Positions 17,631 through 25,706 of a stretch of DNA of 64,000 bases are shown here, piece by piece; position 1 is the first letter of the stretch; each line of letters starts with the position of its first letter. Both the position numbers and the translations under genes were made by a program. Source of the stretch: DASQPR01 sp963836775 (GTDB lineage Bacteria; Actinomycetota; Actinomycetes; Mycobacteriales; Micromonosporaceae); contig CAWIKR010000002.1 in the NCBI GenBank assembly GCA_963836775.1, forward strand, positions 1,116,001 through 1,180,000. Reading direction: 5' to 3'. Under the pieces are notes generated by a model. That model was given only the letters and a program-made list of their open reading frames with translations, was not told where the DNA came from and did no database searches.

Positions 17631-18722
17631 TCAGTCCTCGGTCGGCGTCGCCGGCTCCGAGACCGAAGCGCGATCGGAGACCAAAGCCTGCTCGGAGACC
17701 GAAGCCTGTTCGGAGACCGAAGCCGCCAGCGCCGCCGCGTCGGCGGACCGCTCGCTGGCCGCCGCCTTGATGTCGCGGCGCAGCTCGTGCGGCAGGGCGA
17801 AGGTCAGCTTCTCCTGCGCCGTGGTGACCTCCGCAACCTCACCGAAGCCACGCGCGGCAAGCCAGTCCAGGACCTCCATCACCAGGTCGTCCGGGACGCT
17901 GGCGCCGGAGGTGAGACCCACCGTGGTGGCGTCGGCAACCCAGCCGTCCTGGATCTCGCTGGCGTAGTCGACCAGGTACGACGCTCGAGCGCCGGCATCC
18001 AGCGCGACTTCGCGAAGGCGGACCGAGTTGGACGAGTTGGTGGAACCGACGACGATCACCACGTCGCACTGCGGTGCGATCTCCTTGACCACGTGTTGCC
18101 GGTTGGACGTCGCGTAGCAGATGTCGTCACTCGGCGGGGCCATCAGCAGCGGCAGCTTCTGCTTGAGCCGGGCCACCGTCTCCATCGTCTCGTCGACCGA
18201 CAGCGTCGTCTGCGACAGCCAGACCACCTTGCTCGGGTCGCGCACGGTCACCTGGTCGACCGCGTCCGGGCCGTCGACCAGCTGGATGTGCTCGGGTGCC
18301 TCGCCGGAGGTGCCGACCACTTCCTCGTGGCCCTCGTGGCCGATCAGCAGGATGTCGTAGTCATCGGCGGCGAACCGCTTCGCCTCGTTGTGGACCTTGG
18401 TGACCAGCGGGCAGGTGGCATCGATGGCGCGCAGGTTGCGGGCGGCCGCACCGTCATAGACCGACGGGGCCACGCCGTGCGCCGAGAAGACCACGGTGGC
18501 GCCCTCGGGGACCTCCTCGTTCTCCTCCACGAAGATCGCGCCGCGGGCCTCCAGGGTGGCCACGACGTGCTTGTTGTGCACGATCTGTTTGCGCACGTAG
18601 ATAGGAGCGCCGTAGAGACTGAGCGCTTCTTCCACGGTCTGCACCGCACGGTCGACGCCGGCGCAGTAGCCGCGCGGCTTGGCCAGCAGGACACGCTTGT
18701 GTGTGGTCGAGGGGTCGCTCAT
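17631..18722 (-). CDS. ispH: 4-hydroxy-3-methylbut-2-enyl diphosphate reductase
   Basis: A 363-residue IspH, last enzyme of the MEP pathway, making IPP and DMAPP. Three cluster cysteines are seen in GYCAGVDRAVQ, DATCPLVTKVH and DDICYATSNRQ; FSAHGV, LIGHEGHEEVVGT and VGSTNSSNSVRL are the substrate-binding blocks. The C-terminal 50 residues go beyond the catalytic core and contain four SVSEQA-like repeats, seen in the DNA as a tandem CGGAGACCGAAGC motif. The ATG at 18722 has TACCAT six bases upstream, suggesting a leaderless message. It supplies precursors for the Z-FPP synthase at 27.3 kb. Confidence 0.96.
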   Translation of the reverse strand: MSDPSTTHKRVLLAKPRGYCAGVDRAVQTVEEALSLYGAPIYVRKQIVHNKHVVATLEARGAIFVEENEEVPEGATVVFSAHGVAPSVYDGAAARNLRAIDATCPLVTKVHNEAKRFAADDYDILLIGHEGHEEVVGTSGEAPEHIQLVDGPDAVDQVTVRDPSKVVWLSQTTLSVDETMETVARLKQKLPLLMAPPSDDICYATSNRQHVVKEIAPQCDVVIVVGSTNSSNSVRLREVALDAGARASYLVDYASEIQDGWVADATTVGLTSGASVPDDLVMEVLDWLAARGFGEVAEVTTAQEKLTFALPHELRRDIKAAASERSADAAALAASVSEQASVSEQALVSDRASVSEPATPTED

Positions 18723-18728
18723 GCCCCC

Positions 18729-18742
18729 ATGGTACGTAGGCT
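18729..18742. promoter_or_regulatory. Divergent -10 boxes for ispH and xseA
   Basis: TACCAT (minus, 18729-18734) lies six bases before the ispH ATG. TAGGCT (plus, 18737-18742) lies seven bases before the xseA GTG. Both transcripts are predicted to be leaderless, with two bases between the boxes. Confidence 0.6.
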
Positions 18743-18749
18743 GACCGTC

Positions 18750-19997
18750 GTGACCGCCTCCCAACCCGACTCGACGGAACGATCCAGCGCCGAGGCGCCG
18801 TGGCCGGTGCGCGTGGTGAGCCAGAAGATCGGCGGTTGGATTGCCAAGCTGGGGTGGATCTGGATCGACGGTCAGGTGGCGCAGATCACTCGCCGTCCAG
18901 GGTCCACCGTCGTATTCATCACACTTCGTGATCCGTCGGCCGATCTGAGCCTCAGTGTCACCACCAATCGCGATGTGCTCGATCTTGGTGCGCCGAACCT
19001 GACCGATGGCGCCCGCATCATCGTGCATGCAAAACCGGAGTTCTACGCCGGCCGCGGCACGCTCTCCCTGCGCGCCGACCAGATCCGCCAGGTCGGCCTC
19101 GGTGAGCTGCTCGCCCGCCTGGAGACGCTCAAGAAGATGCTGGCCGCCGAGGGACTCTTCGACCCGCGCCGGAAGCGGCGCCTGCCGTTCCTGCCACACC
19201 GGATCGGACTGATCACCGGCCGGGCCAGCGCGGCCGAGCGGGATGTGCTGATGAACACCGCCCGGCGCTGGCCGTCGATCGACTTCCGCACGATCAACGT
19301 CGCGGTGCAGGGTGCGAGCGCTGTGCCGCAGATCATCGACGCGCTCGCCGTGCTGGATAAGGACCCGACCATCGACGTGATCGTGATCGCCCGCGGTGGC
19401 GGCTCCACCGAAGATCTGCTGCCGTTCTCCGATGAGGCCTTGTGCCGGGCGGTGTTCGCCTGCACCACGCCGGTGGTCAGCGCGATCGGCCACGAGACCG
19501 ACGCGCCGCTGGTCGATTACGTCGCCGACGTGCGCGCCTCGACTCCGACCGACGCCGCGAAGCGGATCGTGCCGGACCTCGGCGATGAGACCCGCTTGAT
19601 CGGCCAGGCCCAGCAGCGCCTGCGCCGGGCCGTCGTGGGCCTTATCGACCGCGAAGATCAACGGCTGTCAGCGGTACGCAGCCGGCCGGTGCTCGCCCGT
19701 CCGGAAGTGATCGTGGACACCCGCGCCGCCGATGTGGACGCGCTGCATCAGCGTGCCGAGCGGGTCTTCGGGCATCGGCTGGAACGCGCCGAAACGGATT
19801 TGAGCCACACGCTGGCCCGGCTTCGTGCGCTCTCGCCGGCGGCGACCCTGGACCGCGGCTACGCCATCGTGCAACGCCGCTCGGATGGAGCCGTGCTGCG
19901 TAACCCCGCCGGTGCCAAGCCCGGCGACGCGTTGCGGCTGCGCCTGTCCGGGGGCGATCTCGGCGCTACGGTGGACGATAGTGTGACTCCATCATGA
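18750..19997 (+). CDS. xseA: Exodeoxyribonuclease VII large subunit
   Basis: A 415-residue XseA. The N-terminal OB fold (VSQKIGGWIAKLGWIWIDGQVAQITRRPGSTVVFITLRD) binds single-stranded DNA. The catalytic domain has PHRIGLITGRASAAERDVL, IDVIVIARGGGSTEDLLPFSDE and VSAIGHETDAPLVDYVADVRASTPTDAA; the conserved D, R and H residues are present. A coiled-coil follows. With XseB it degrades single-stranded DNA in both directions. GTG 18750 is chosen over the much longer frame, which covers antisense ispH. The stop TGA overlaps the xseB ATG. Confidence 0.96.
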   Translation: MTASQPDSTERSSAEAPWPVRVVSQKIGGWIAKLGWIWIDGQVAQITRRPGSTVVFITLRDPSADLSLSVTTNRDVLDLGAPNLTDGARIIVHAKPEFYAGRGTLSLRADQIRQVGLGELLARLETLKKMLAAEGLFDPRRKRRLPFLPHRIGLITGRASAAERDVLMNTARRWPSIDFRTINVAVQGASAVPQIIDALAVLDKDPTIDVIVIARGGGSTEDLLPFSDEALCRAVFACTTPVVSAIGHETDAPLVDYVADVRASTPTDAAKRIVPDLGDETRLIGQAQQRLRRAVVGLIDREDQRLSAVRSRPVLARPEVIVDTRAADVDALHQRAERVFGHRLERAETDLSHTLARLRALSPAATLDRGYAIVQRRSDGAVLRNPAGAKPGDALRLRLSGGDLGATVDDSVTPS

Positions 19998-20197
19998 GCG
20001 AGTTGACCTACGAAGAGGCACGCGCCGAGTTGGCCACCGTGGTGGAGCGGCTGGAAGCCGGCGGCACCACTCTCGAAGAGTCGCTGGCGCTCTGGGAGCG
20101 TGGCGAGGAATTGGCCGCGACCTGCCAGCGATGGCTCGACAACGCCCGGTCGCGGCTGGCCGAGGCACAGCAGCGTCGCGCCAGCGAATCGCAGTAA
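19994..20197 (+). CDS. xseB: Exodeoxyribonuclease VII small subunit
   Basis: A 67-residue all-helical protein with the complete family pattern LTYEEARAELATVVERLEAGGTTLEESLALWERGEELAATCQRWL. Several copies of it bind the XseA coiled-coil. The ATG overlaps the xseA stop (ATGA), so the subunits are translationally coupled. Confidence 0.96.
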   Translation: MSELTYEEARAELATVVERLEAGGTTLEESLALWERGEELAATCQRWLDNARSRLAEAQQRRASESQ

Positions 20198-20277
20198 ACC
20201 GTCTTCGCAGAGCACCAGCACAACGATTTCCGCACCCGGCGAGCTTTCGCGCTGTGGAATCGGTATTCTCTCAGATC

Positions 20278-20940
20278 ATGTCCGAGCTTGCTGTCACCGC
20301 CCGAACCCGCCACTCCCGGCTGCGTGACCAGGGCAGTGTCGAGCGCGCAGACCTGGTGGCGATCCTGCGCGCCGGCTTTGTCTGCCACCTGGGCGTGATC
20401 ATCGACGGCTATCCGACGGTGCTGCCCACCGTGTACGGCATCGATGCCGACGCCACCACCCTCTACCTTCACGGTTCGGTGGTGAGCCGGAGCCTGCTGG
20501 AGAACCCGGAGACGACCGTCTGCGTGACGGTGACCCATATCGACGGGCTGGTGCTGGCGCGGTCGGTGTTCGAGCACGGCGTCAACTACCGCAGCGCGAT
20601 GGTGTTCGGCTCGCCGCGGCTACTCACCGAACCCAGCGAGAAGCTGGAGGGCCTGCGCCGGCTGAGCGAGCACGCGGCGCCGGGCCAGTGGGCGTACGCT
20701 CGCCAGCCGTCAAAGAAGGAGCTGGCCAAGACCTCGATCCTGGCCCTCGATCTGGCCGAGGCTTCGGTGAAGATCCGCAGCGGCGGGCCGGACGATGGCG
20801 ACAGCCCGGATGCGGAACGCGGCCTCTGGGCGGGTGTCATCCCGATGCGTACCGCCTGGGGTTCACCGGAGGCCGCTGCGGACCTGCCACCGGAGATCGC
20901 CGTGCCACCGCACATCACCGCGCTGAGCCGCGGACGCTGA
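20278..20940 (+). CDS. Pyridoxamine-5-phosphate-oxidase-like flavin protein
   Basis: A 220-residue split-barrel protein. The pattern SRLRDQGSVERADLVAILRAGFVCHLGVIIDGYPTVLPTVYG, then TLYLHGSVVSRSLL and VCVTVTHIDGLVLARSVFEHGVNYRSAMVFG, is that of the Pyridox_ox_2 group related to nitroimidazole-resistance proteins. Such proteins bind FMN or F420; substrates are mostly unknown. ATG 20278 is preceded by TATTCT eight bases upstream, a possible leaderless -10 box. It sits between xseB and the DUF4245 gene with no clear functional link. Confidence 0.8.
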   Translation: MSELAVTARTRHSRLRDQGSVERADLVAILRAGFVCHLGVIIDGYPTVLPTVYGIDADATTLYLHGSVVSRSLLENPETTVCVTVTHIDGLVLARSVFEHGVNYRSAMVFGSPRLLTEPSEKLEGLRRLSEHAAPGQWAYARQPSKKELAKTSILALDLAEASVKIRSGGPDDGDSPDAERGLWAGVIPMRTAWGSPEAAADLPPEIAVPPHITALSRGR

Positions 20941-20968
20941 TGCTGGGCCGCGAAGGCGGATCCGGCGG

Positions 20969-21502
20969 TCAGCGCAGTGCGCCGGCGAACTCCTGAAGCG
21001 TCTTGAAGTCGGTGTCACCCCGAATGATGATCGTCCGATTGCCGACGGTGCTGACCAGCGCGTTGGTCGACCGGTCCGGAACGTTGAGTTGACCCCAGGT
21101 GGCCTCACCGATGGAAATCGCGGTCCCGGTCCGCGCCGACTTGCTGACCTCGCTGTCCAACAGGGCGTTGGCCGGATGCGAGGACTCGATCAGCTGAATG
21201 CCGTCACCGTTGGGCGCGATGTAGCCGACCCGCAGCAGGTCATCGGCGTAGACCGAGGAGACCGGCTTCCACTTGCCGGACAGTCCGGACGGCTGAGCCA
21301 CGGTGAAGTTCGCCGATGACGCCGCGGTCGAGTAGGTCCCGGACGGGTCGATCGCGATGACGTTGTTGCCGCCGAAGAAGAACACGTAGAGGGCGAACAG
21401 GAGGGCGATCGGCACGAGCAGGACCAGCACCGCCTTGGCCATGTCCATGGGGGTGCGCGACAGGCGCAACTGGGTCGTGTTCACCGGCGCCGGCTCAGTC
21501 AT
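20969..21502 (-). CDS. DUF4245-type single-pass membrane protein
   Basis: A 177-residue protein with an N-terminal membrane anchor (MAKAVLVLLVPIALLFALYVFFFGG, about residues 21-45) and an extracytoplasmic domain with a VGYIAPNGDGIQLIESS strand. The order xseA-xseB-DUF4245-glpX is conserved in many actinobacteria (Rv1100 in M. tuberculosis). The role is unknown. ATG 21502 is chosen because GGGAGG lies five bases upstream; a GTG six bases earlier would overlap it. Confidence 0.85.
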   Translation of the reverse strand: MTEPAPVNTTQLRLSRTPMDMAKAVLVLLVPIALLFALYVFFFGGNNVIAIDPSGTYSTAASSANFTVAQPSGLSGKWKPVSSVYADDLLRVGYIAPNGDGIQLIESSHPANALLDSEVSKSARTGTAISIGEATWGQLNVPDRSTNALVSTVGNRTIIIRGDTDFKTLQEFAGALR

Positions 21503-21716
21503 CGTCACCTCCCTATAGTTGCCGATGCTACCCAGCGTGCTGGACGCACCCCCGTGGACACTGCCGCTCCCGTCCGCATCGGGGGTGCGGATCGTCCTGA
21601 CCGACCCGACGTGAGCAAGATCGCCGCGCGCATGCCAGGATCCTTGAAGCGACGCCGATGTCGATCCGGACTCGGCTGTTCGCGTCTGCCGAGTTCCGCT
21701 TGCGAGGAGGCGCCAT

Positions 21717-22754
21717 ATGACCGATTCATCCCCGGCCCAGGTTCGTCACCCGCAGAACCTGGATCGAAATCTAGCCCTTGACCTGGTCCGGGTCACCGAA
21801 GCCGCGGCTATGGCGGCCGGCCGGTGGGTCGGCCGAGGCGACAAGGAGGGCGGCGACGGCGCCGCCGTCGACGCGATGCGCAAGCTGATCAACTCGGTGC
21901 CGATGCAGGGCGTCGTGGTGATCGGCGAGGGTGAGAAAGACAACGCGCCGATGCTGTTCAACGGCGAAGAGGTCGGTGACGGCACCGGCCCGCTGGTGGA
22001 CGTCGCCGTCGACCCGATCGACGGAACCACGCTGATGAGCAAGGGCATGCCGAATGCGATCGCGGTGCTGGCGGTCGCCGAGCGCGGTGCCATGTTCGAT
22101 CCGAGCGCTGTCTTCTATATGGAGAAGCTGGTCGTCGGCCCGGACTGCGCCGACGTGATCGACATCAACGCCGGCGTGCGGGAGAACCTGAGCCGAATCG
22201 CCAAGGTCAAGAAGACCTCGATTTCCGACGTCACGGTCTGCATCCTGGACCGCCCCCGGCACGCCCAGCTGATCGAGGAAGTGCGCGAAGCCGGCGCCCG
22301 GATCCGGTTCATCTCCGATGGCGACATCGCCGGGGCGATCGCTGCCGCTCGCGATGGCTACGACACCGACGTGCTGATGGGCATTGGCGGCACGCCGGAG
22401 GGCATCACCGCCGCCTGTGCGCTCAAGTGCATCGGCGGCGCCATGCAGGGCCGGCTGTGGCCGCGCGACGACGCCGAGCGGGAGAAGGCTCTGGCCGCCG
22501 GACACGACCTGAGCCGGGTGCTCACCACCGACGATCTTGTCCGCGGCGACAACTGCTTCTTCGTCGCCACCGGCGTGACCTCAGGTGACCTGCTCCGCGG
22601 CGTACGGTATCGATCCGGCACCGCGTCCACCCAGTCGATCGTGATGCGCTCGAAGAGCGGCACGATCCGGGTGATCGATTCGCACCACCGGCTGGAGAAG
22701 CTGAACCTCTATTCGGTCGTGGACTTCGACGGAAAGCCGCTGCACACCATCTGA
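21717..22754 (+). CDS. glpX: Fructose-1,6-bisphosphatase, class II
   Basis: A 345-residue GlpX that hydrolyses fructose-1,6-bisphosphate to fructose-6-phosphate in gluconeogenesis. The metal and substrate blocks are all present: GRGDKEGGDGAAVDAMR, VVIGEGEKDNAPML, VDPIDGTTLMSKG, SDGDIAGAI and IGGTPEG. A GAGGAGG ribosome site lies before the ATG. It cooperates with pckG at 28-30 kb to feed carbon from TCA intermediates into hexoses. The stop overlaps the next ATG by one base (TGATG), coupling it to a transporter gene. Confidence 0.97.
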   Translation: MTDSSPAQVRHPQNLDRNLALDLVRVTEAAAMAAGRWVGRGDKEGGDGAAVDAMRKLINSVPMQGVVVIGEGEKDNAPMLFNGEEVGDGTGPLVDVAVDPIDGTTLMSKGMPNAIAVLAVAERGAMFDPSAVFYMEKLVVGPDCADVIDINAGVRENLSRIAKVKKTSISDVTVCILDRPRHAQLIEEVREAGARIRFISDGDIAGAIAAARDGYDTDVLMGIGGTPEGITAACALKCIGGAMQGRLWPRDDAEREKALAAGHDLSRVLTTDDLVRGDNCFFVATGVTSGDLLRGVRYRSGTASTQSIVMRSKSGTIRVIDSHHRLEKLNLYSVVDFDGKPLHTI

Positions 22755-23731
22755 TGCCAGACGACGCAAAACCCCGAAATCAAAAGCGCATCGGAGTCGC
22801 CGCCGCGGTCGTGGGCGGCCTCGGTGTCGCGGTTCAATCCAAGATCAATGGAGCGCTCGGCAGCCGGCTGTCGGACGGATTCGCGGCCGCCCTGATCTCG
22901 TTCGGCAGCGGCTTGATCCTGGTCGGGCTCATCGTCGCGGCACAGCCCGCGGCCCGCGCCGGCATTCGCCGGGTGCGGTCCGCGGTGCGCCTCGGTGATC
23001 TGCGGTTCTATCAGTGCCTCGGCGGCACCTGCGGCGCCCTGCTGGTGGCCAGCCAAGGGCTGACGGTGTCGATCCTGGGTGTCGCCATCTTCACGGTCGC
23101 CCTGGTCGGTGGCCAGACTTTGGCCAGTCTCGCTGTCGACCGGCTCGGTCTGGGTCCGGCCGGCGCGCAGCCGCTGACCGGGCCTCGAGTCGCCGGCGCG
23201 GGGATCGCGATCGTCGCCGTGCTGGTGGCGGTCGGCGACCGGATCGCCACTCCGTCGGCGGCCGCGGTGGCCATCCTGCCGGCCATAGCCGGTGCCGGAT
23301 CCGCCTGGCAGCAGGCGGTCAACGGCCGGGTCCGAGGAGCCTCGGGCAGTGCCATGACGGCCACGCTGATCAATTTCGTCGCGGGCACAACGGCGCTGCT
23401 GCTGGCCTTCGCCGTGGACGTGCTGCTGCGCGGCTGGCCGACCGGCCACCTTCCGGCCAATCCGGTCTACTACATCGGCGGCAGCCTGGGCGTCGTCTTC
23501 ATCGCCATCGCCGCCACCGTGGTCCAGCACACCGGCGTCCTGCTGCTCGGTCTGTCGATGGTCGCCGGACAGCTGATCGGCGCGGTGCTGATCGACCTCG
23601 TGGTGCCCGGTCCCGAGGGTCGCCCCGGCGTGAACACACTGATCGGCGTCGCACTGACGCTGATCGCCGTAGGCGTCGCCAGCGTGCGGGTCGCCAGCCG
23701 GGATCGCGCTCGGGAACCAGTCGGCGTCTGA
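22754..23731 (+). CDS. DMT-superfamily membrane protein (YdcZ/DUF606 type)
   Basis: A 325-residue integral membrane protein with about ten hydrophobic helices, in two similar halves. Each half opens with a GGLGVAVQSKINGALG or GAGSAWQQAVNGRVRG motif followed by FGSGLILVGLIV or NFVAGTTALLLAF, the internal-repeat signature of the DUF606 family. Such proteins are putative transporters with unknown substrates. It starts on the last base of the glpX stop, so the two are co-translated. Confidence 0.8.
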   Translation: MPDDAKPRNQKRIGVAAAVVGGLGVAVQSKINGALGSRLSDGFAAALISFGSGLILVGLIVAAQPAARAGIRRVRSAVRLGDLRFYQCLGGTCGALLVASQGLTVSILGVAIFTVALVGGQTLASLAVDRLGLGPAGAQPLTGPRVAGAGIAIVAVLVAVGDRIATPSAAAVAILPAIAGAGSAWQQAVNGRVRGASGSAMTATLINFVAGTTALLLAFAVDVLLRGWPTGHLPANPVYYIGGSLGVVFIAIAATVVQHTGVLLLGLSMVAGQLIGAVLIDLVVPGPEGRPGVNTLIGVALTLIAVGVASVRVASRDRAREPVGV

Positions 23732-23804
23732 CGCCGCGTCGCTGCGGTGTGAGGCCGCGTAGGCGGGCGGCCGCGCTGCTGCGGCCCGCGGCCGCGTAGG
23801 CGCG

Positions 23805-24506
23805 CTAGACGGCGGGCGACACCGGCGCGGCCGGCGGCGGTTGCGTGCCGGTGCCCGGCGGAGGCCGTGGCGGCCGCACCGCCGGATCGTTTCGCAGCCG
23901 GCCGAACAACACCGCCGCGAGCATGCCGCCGATGAGTCCGAAGAGGTGCGCCTGCCACGAGATGTTGGGATCACTGGACGGGATCACACCGGAGACCTGC
24001 CAGCCGTACAACCCGCCGATCAGCAACGCCACCGCGAAGTTCCACCAACCGCCGGCGACGAGACCGCGGATGAACAGGTAGCCGATGTAGCCGAAGATCA
24101 CGCCGCTGGCGCCGACCGTGACGCCCTTGCCGAGAAACCAGACGCCGAGCCCGCTGGCCAGCATCACGAACCCGGTCACCTTGACGAACCGGCGGCCGCC
24201 GCCGGCCATCACGAACGTGCCGGTGAGGATCAGCGGGACCGCGTTGCCATAGAGGTGCAGGAAGCTGACGTGGAGGAACGGCGCGAACAGGATGCCGGCC
24301 AAGCCCTCCAGGTGGAGCGGCCGGATGCCGGCCGAATCCAGCCGATGGTCGGATGCCTGGTCCAGGACTTCGACCAGGAACAGCACCGGGATGATGGCGC
24401 ACAGGGTCACAAACGCTTTGCCGATGGAGGCGTAGAAGGCCGGCGTGCCGAACCGGTTCGGGTCGTCCGGCGCGGGTAACCGAGAGGGGCGCGTCTGCAG
24501 GGTCAC
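23805..24506 (-). CDS. Rhomboid family intramembrane serine protease
   Basis: A 233-residue membrane protein with six predicted helices. The rhomboid core is complete: HVSFLHLYGNAVPL (about residues 79-92), GASGVIFGYIGYL with the catalytic Ser (about 133-145) and WQAHLFGLIGGMLAA with the catalytic His (about 184-198). The C-terminal 35 residues are Pro-rich and cytosolic. Rhomboids cleave substrates within or near the membrane; the substrate is unknown. GTG start at 24506. Confidence 0.9.
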   Translation of the reverse strand: MTLQTRPSRLPAPDDPNRFGTPAFYASIGKAFVTLCAIIPVLFLVEVLDQASDHRLDSAGIRPLHLEGLAGILFAPFLHVSFLHLYGNAVPLILTGTFVMAGGGRRFVKVTGFVMLASGLGVWFLGKGVTVGASGVIFGYIGYLFIRGLVAGGWWNFAVALLIGGLYGWQVSGVIPSSDPNISWQAHLFGLIGGMLAAVLFGRLRNDPAVRPPRPPPGTGTQPPPAAPVSPAV

Positions 24507-24532
24507 CCCACAATAGTTACCGCGTTCCGCCG

Positions 24533-24845
24533 CTATCGAAACGTGGCCATCGCCGGCTGCATCGGCTTATGAATGTCGACAGCTGGGTGCAGACATGGAC
24601 AACCGCGCCGAGCGCAGCCGTAACCCCAGCTGACGATGCCGCCGGCCACCCAATCACCGGTGTCGTCGTGCCGCACCATCGGCGAGCGGGATTCACCCGG
24701 GCAGGTGTCGGCGCTGCCGTGGTCCAGGTCGCCGGCACCGGCGATGTCCAACGAGGTTCGCTGTGCCCGGCCCGGCAAAGACAGCCATGCCAATCGCGAT
24801 GCTGGCACGGATCTTTGCGCGGAGCCGGGTCACGGTCACGTCGCG
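24533..24845 (-). pseudogene. Trypsin-like protease remnant
   Basis: The stretch encodes a plausible signal peptide (VTVTRLRAKIRASIAIGMAVFAG, about 24775-24845). After a frame change it encodes ADTCPGESRSPMVRHDDTGDWVAGGIVSWGYGCAR, the S1A C-terminal core with GDSGGP altered to GESRSP; a further frame change gives VCTQLSTFISR. The catalytic His and Asp blocks are absent. I read this as the two ends of a secreted trypsin with the middle deleted. It fills the roughly 400-base gap between the rhomboid and lytic genes. Confidence 0.6.
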
Positions 24846-24906
24846 GACCTTACCTAGAAAAGCCCAGAAAACAGGCAAATGCCTCTAGGTGTCGAACCCG
24901 GACCGG

Positions 24907-25572
24907 CTAGTACCAGTTGTGCGCCTGCCAGAACGTCCACGCGCCGCATGGGGTCTTGTAGCGGCCCTCGATGTAATGCAGGCCCCACTGGATCTGCGGC
25001 ACCGGATTGCTCCGGTAGTCGCTGCCATAGGCCGCCATCTTGTTGGCCGGCAGGGCTTGGGGGATGCCGTACGAGTGCGAGGACGGATTCTCGGCGGTGG
25101 TCCGCCAGTTGCTCTCCTTGGTCCACATCTTGTCCAAGCAGGGCATCTGGTCCAGGCCGAACCCGGCCTTCAGGAGTTCCGAACAGCCGATCGCGCGGTT
25201 TCCCGTGTAGTCGCCACAGGACTTGGGAATCGGGCCGTAGTCCGGCGGCGATGTCCGGTTGGTGCTGCGGCTGGTCGTCTGCTTGGCAGTGCGTTCCCGG
25301 TGTGCGGCTTCGGCCTGCTTGGCCTGCAGAGCCGCCTTGGCCGCCGCGGCGGCCGCCTTGTCCTGCGCCAGCTTGGCGGCTTCGGCGGCGGCTGCCGCGG
25401 AAAGCTGAGGACTGACGTCGGATTGCAATTGGACCGCTTGGGTTTGCACGTCATCCGTCCCGCGCTGCTGGTGTTGACGGTCCGAACTGAGCACCGCTCC
25501 ACCAACCAGGCCCAGTAACAGGACCATGATGGACAGTGTCCGCAGACCGAACCGGCTCCAGAGCCGACTCAC
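24907..25572 (-). CDS. Secreted lysozyme-like/lytic transglycosylase-like protein
   Basis: A 221-residue exported protein. A signal anchor (LSIMVLLLGLVGGAVLSS, about residues 13-30) is followed by an Ala/Lys-rich helix (about 55-95) and a C-terminal domain: CLDKMWTKESNWRTTAENPSSHSYGIPQALPANKM, then NPVPQIQWGLHYIEGRY and CGAWTFWQAHNWY. The Glu of KESNW is the likely catalytic acid of this transglycosylase-type fold, seen also in resuscitation factors and aggregation-promoting factors. It should remodel peptidoglycan. Start is GTG 25572; the 134-base upstream region holds a short dyad. Confidence 0.8.
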   Translation of the reverse strand: MSRLWSRFGLRTLSIMVLLLGLVGGAVLSSDRQHQQRGTDDVQTQAVQLQSDVSPQLSAAAAAEAAKLAQDKAAAAAAKAALQAKQAEAAHRERTAKQTTSRSTNRTSPPDYGPIPKSCGDYTGNRAIGCSELLKAGFGLDQMPCLDKMWTKESNWRTTAENPSSHSYGIPQALPANKMAAYGSDYRSNPVPQIQWGLHYIEGRYKTPCGAWTFWQAHNWY

Positions 25573-25647
25573 GAAGTGCGTCCCTTCGTCGGGGGCAAAT
25601 ACGTCCCAGAGCCTGCGGCATACGAAGGGGTGATCGCAAACGCTGCG

Positions 25648-25662
25648 TCACATTTTCTGTGA
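25648..25662. promoter_or_regulatory. Short dyad upstream of the lytic enzyme gene
   Basis: TCACA-TTTTC-TGTGA is a five-base inverted repeat about 76 bases before the GTG start. It has the opposite orientation to a Crp site (TGTGA-N6-TCACA), so its meaning is open. Confidence 0.3.
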
Positions 25663-25706
25663 AGTGTCGCACTGGAGCTTGACTCGCATTTCGGGCTAAA
25701 TCCCAG

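Noticed and set aside
17334..18749. Open frame continuing upstream of xseA
   Set aside because: It is antisense to ispH; the xseA family N-terminus and -10 box fit the GTG at 18750.
25573..25706. Riboswitch of the c-di-AMP (ydaO) type before the lytic enzyme gene
   Set aside because: Such switches are common before cell-wall hydrolases, but the conserved core sequences are not visible here.
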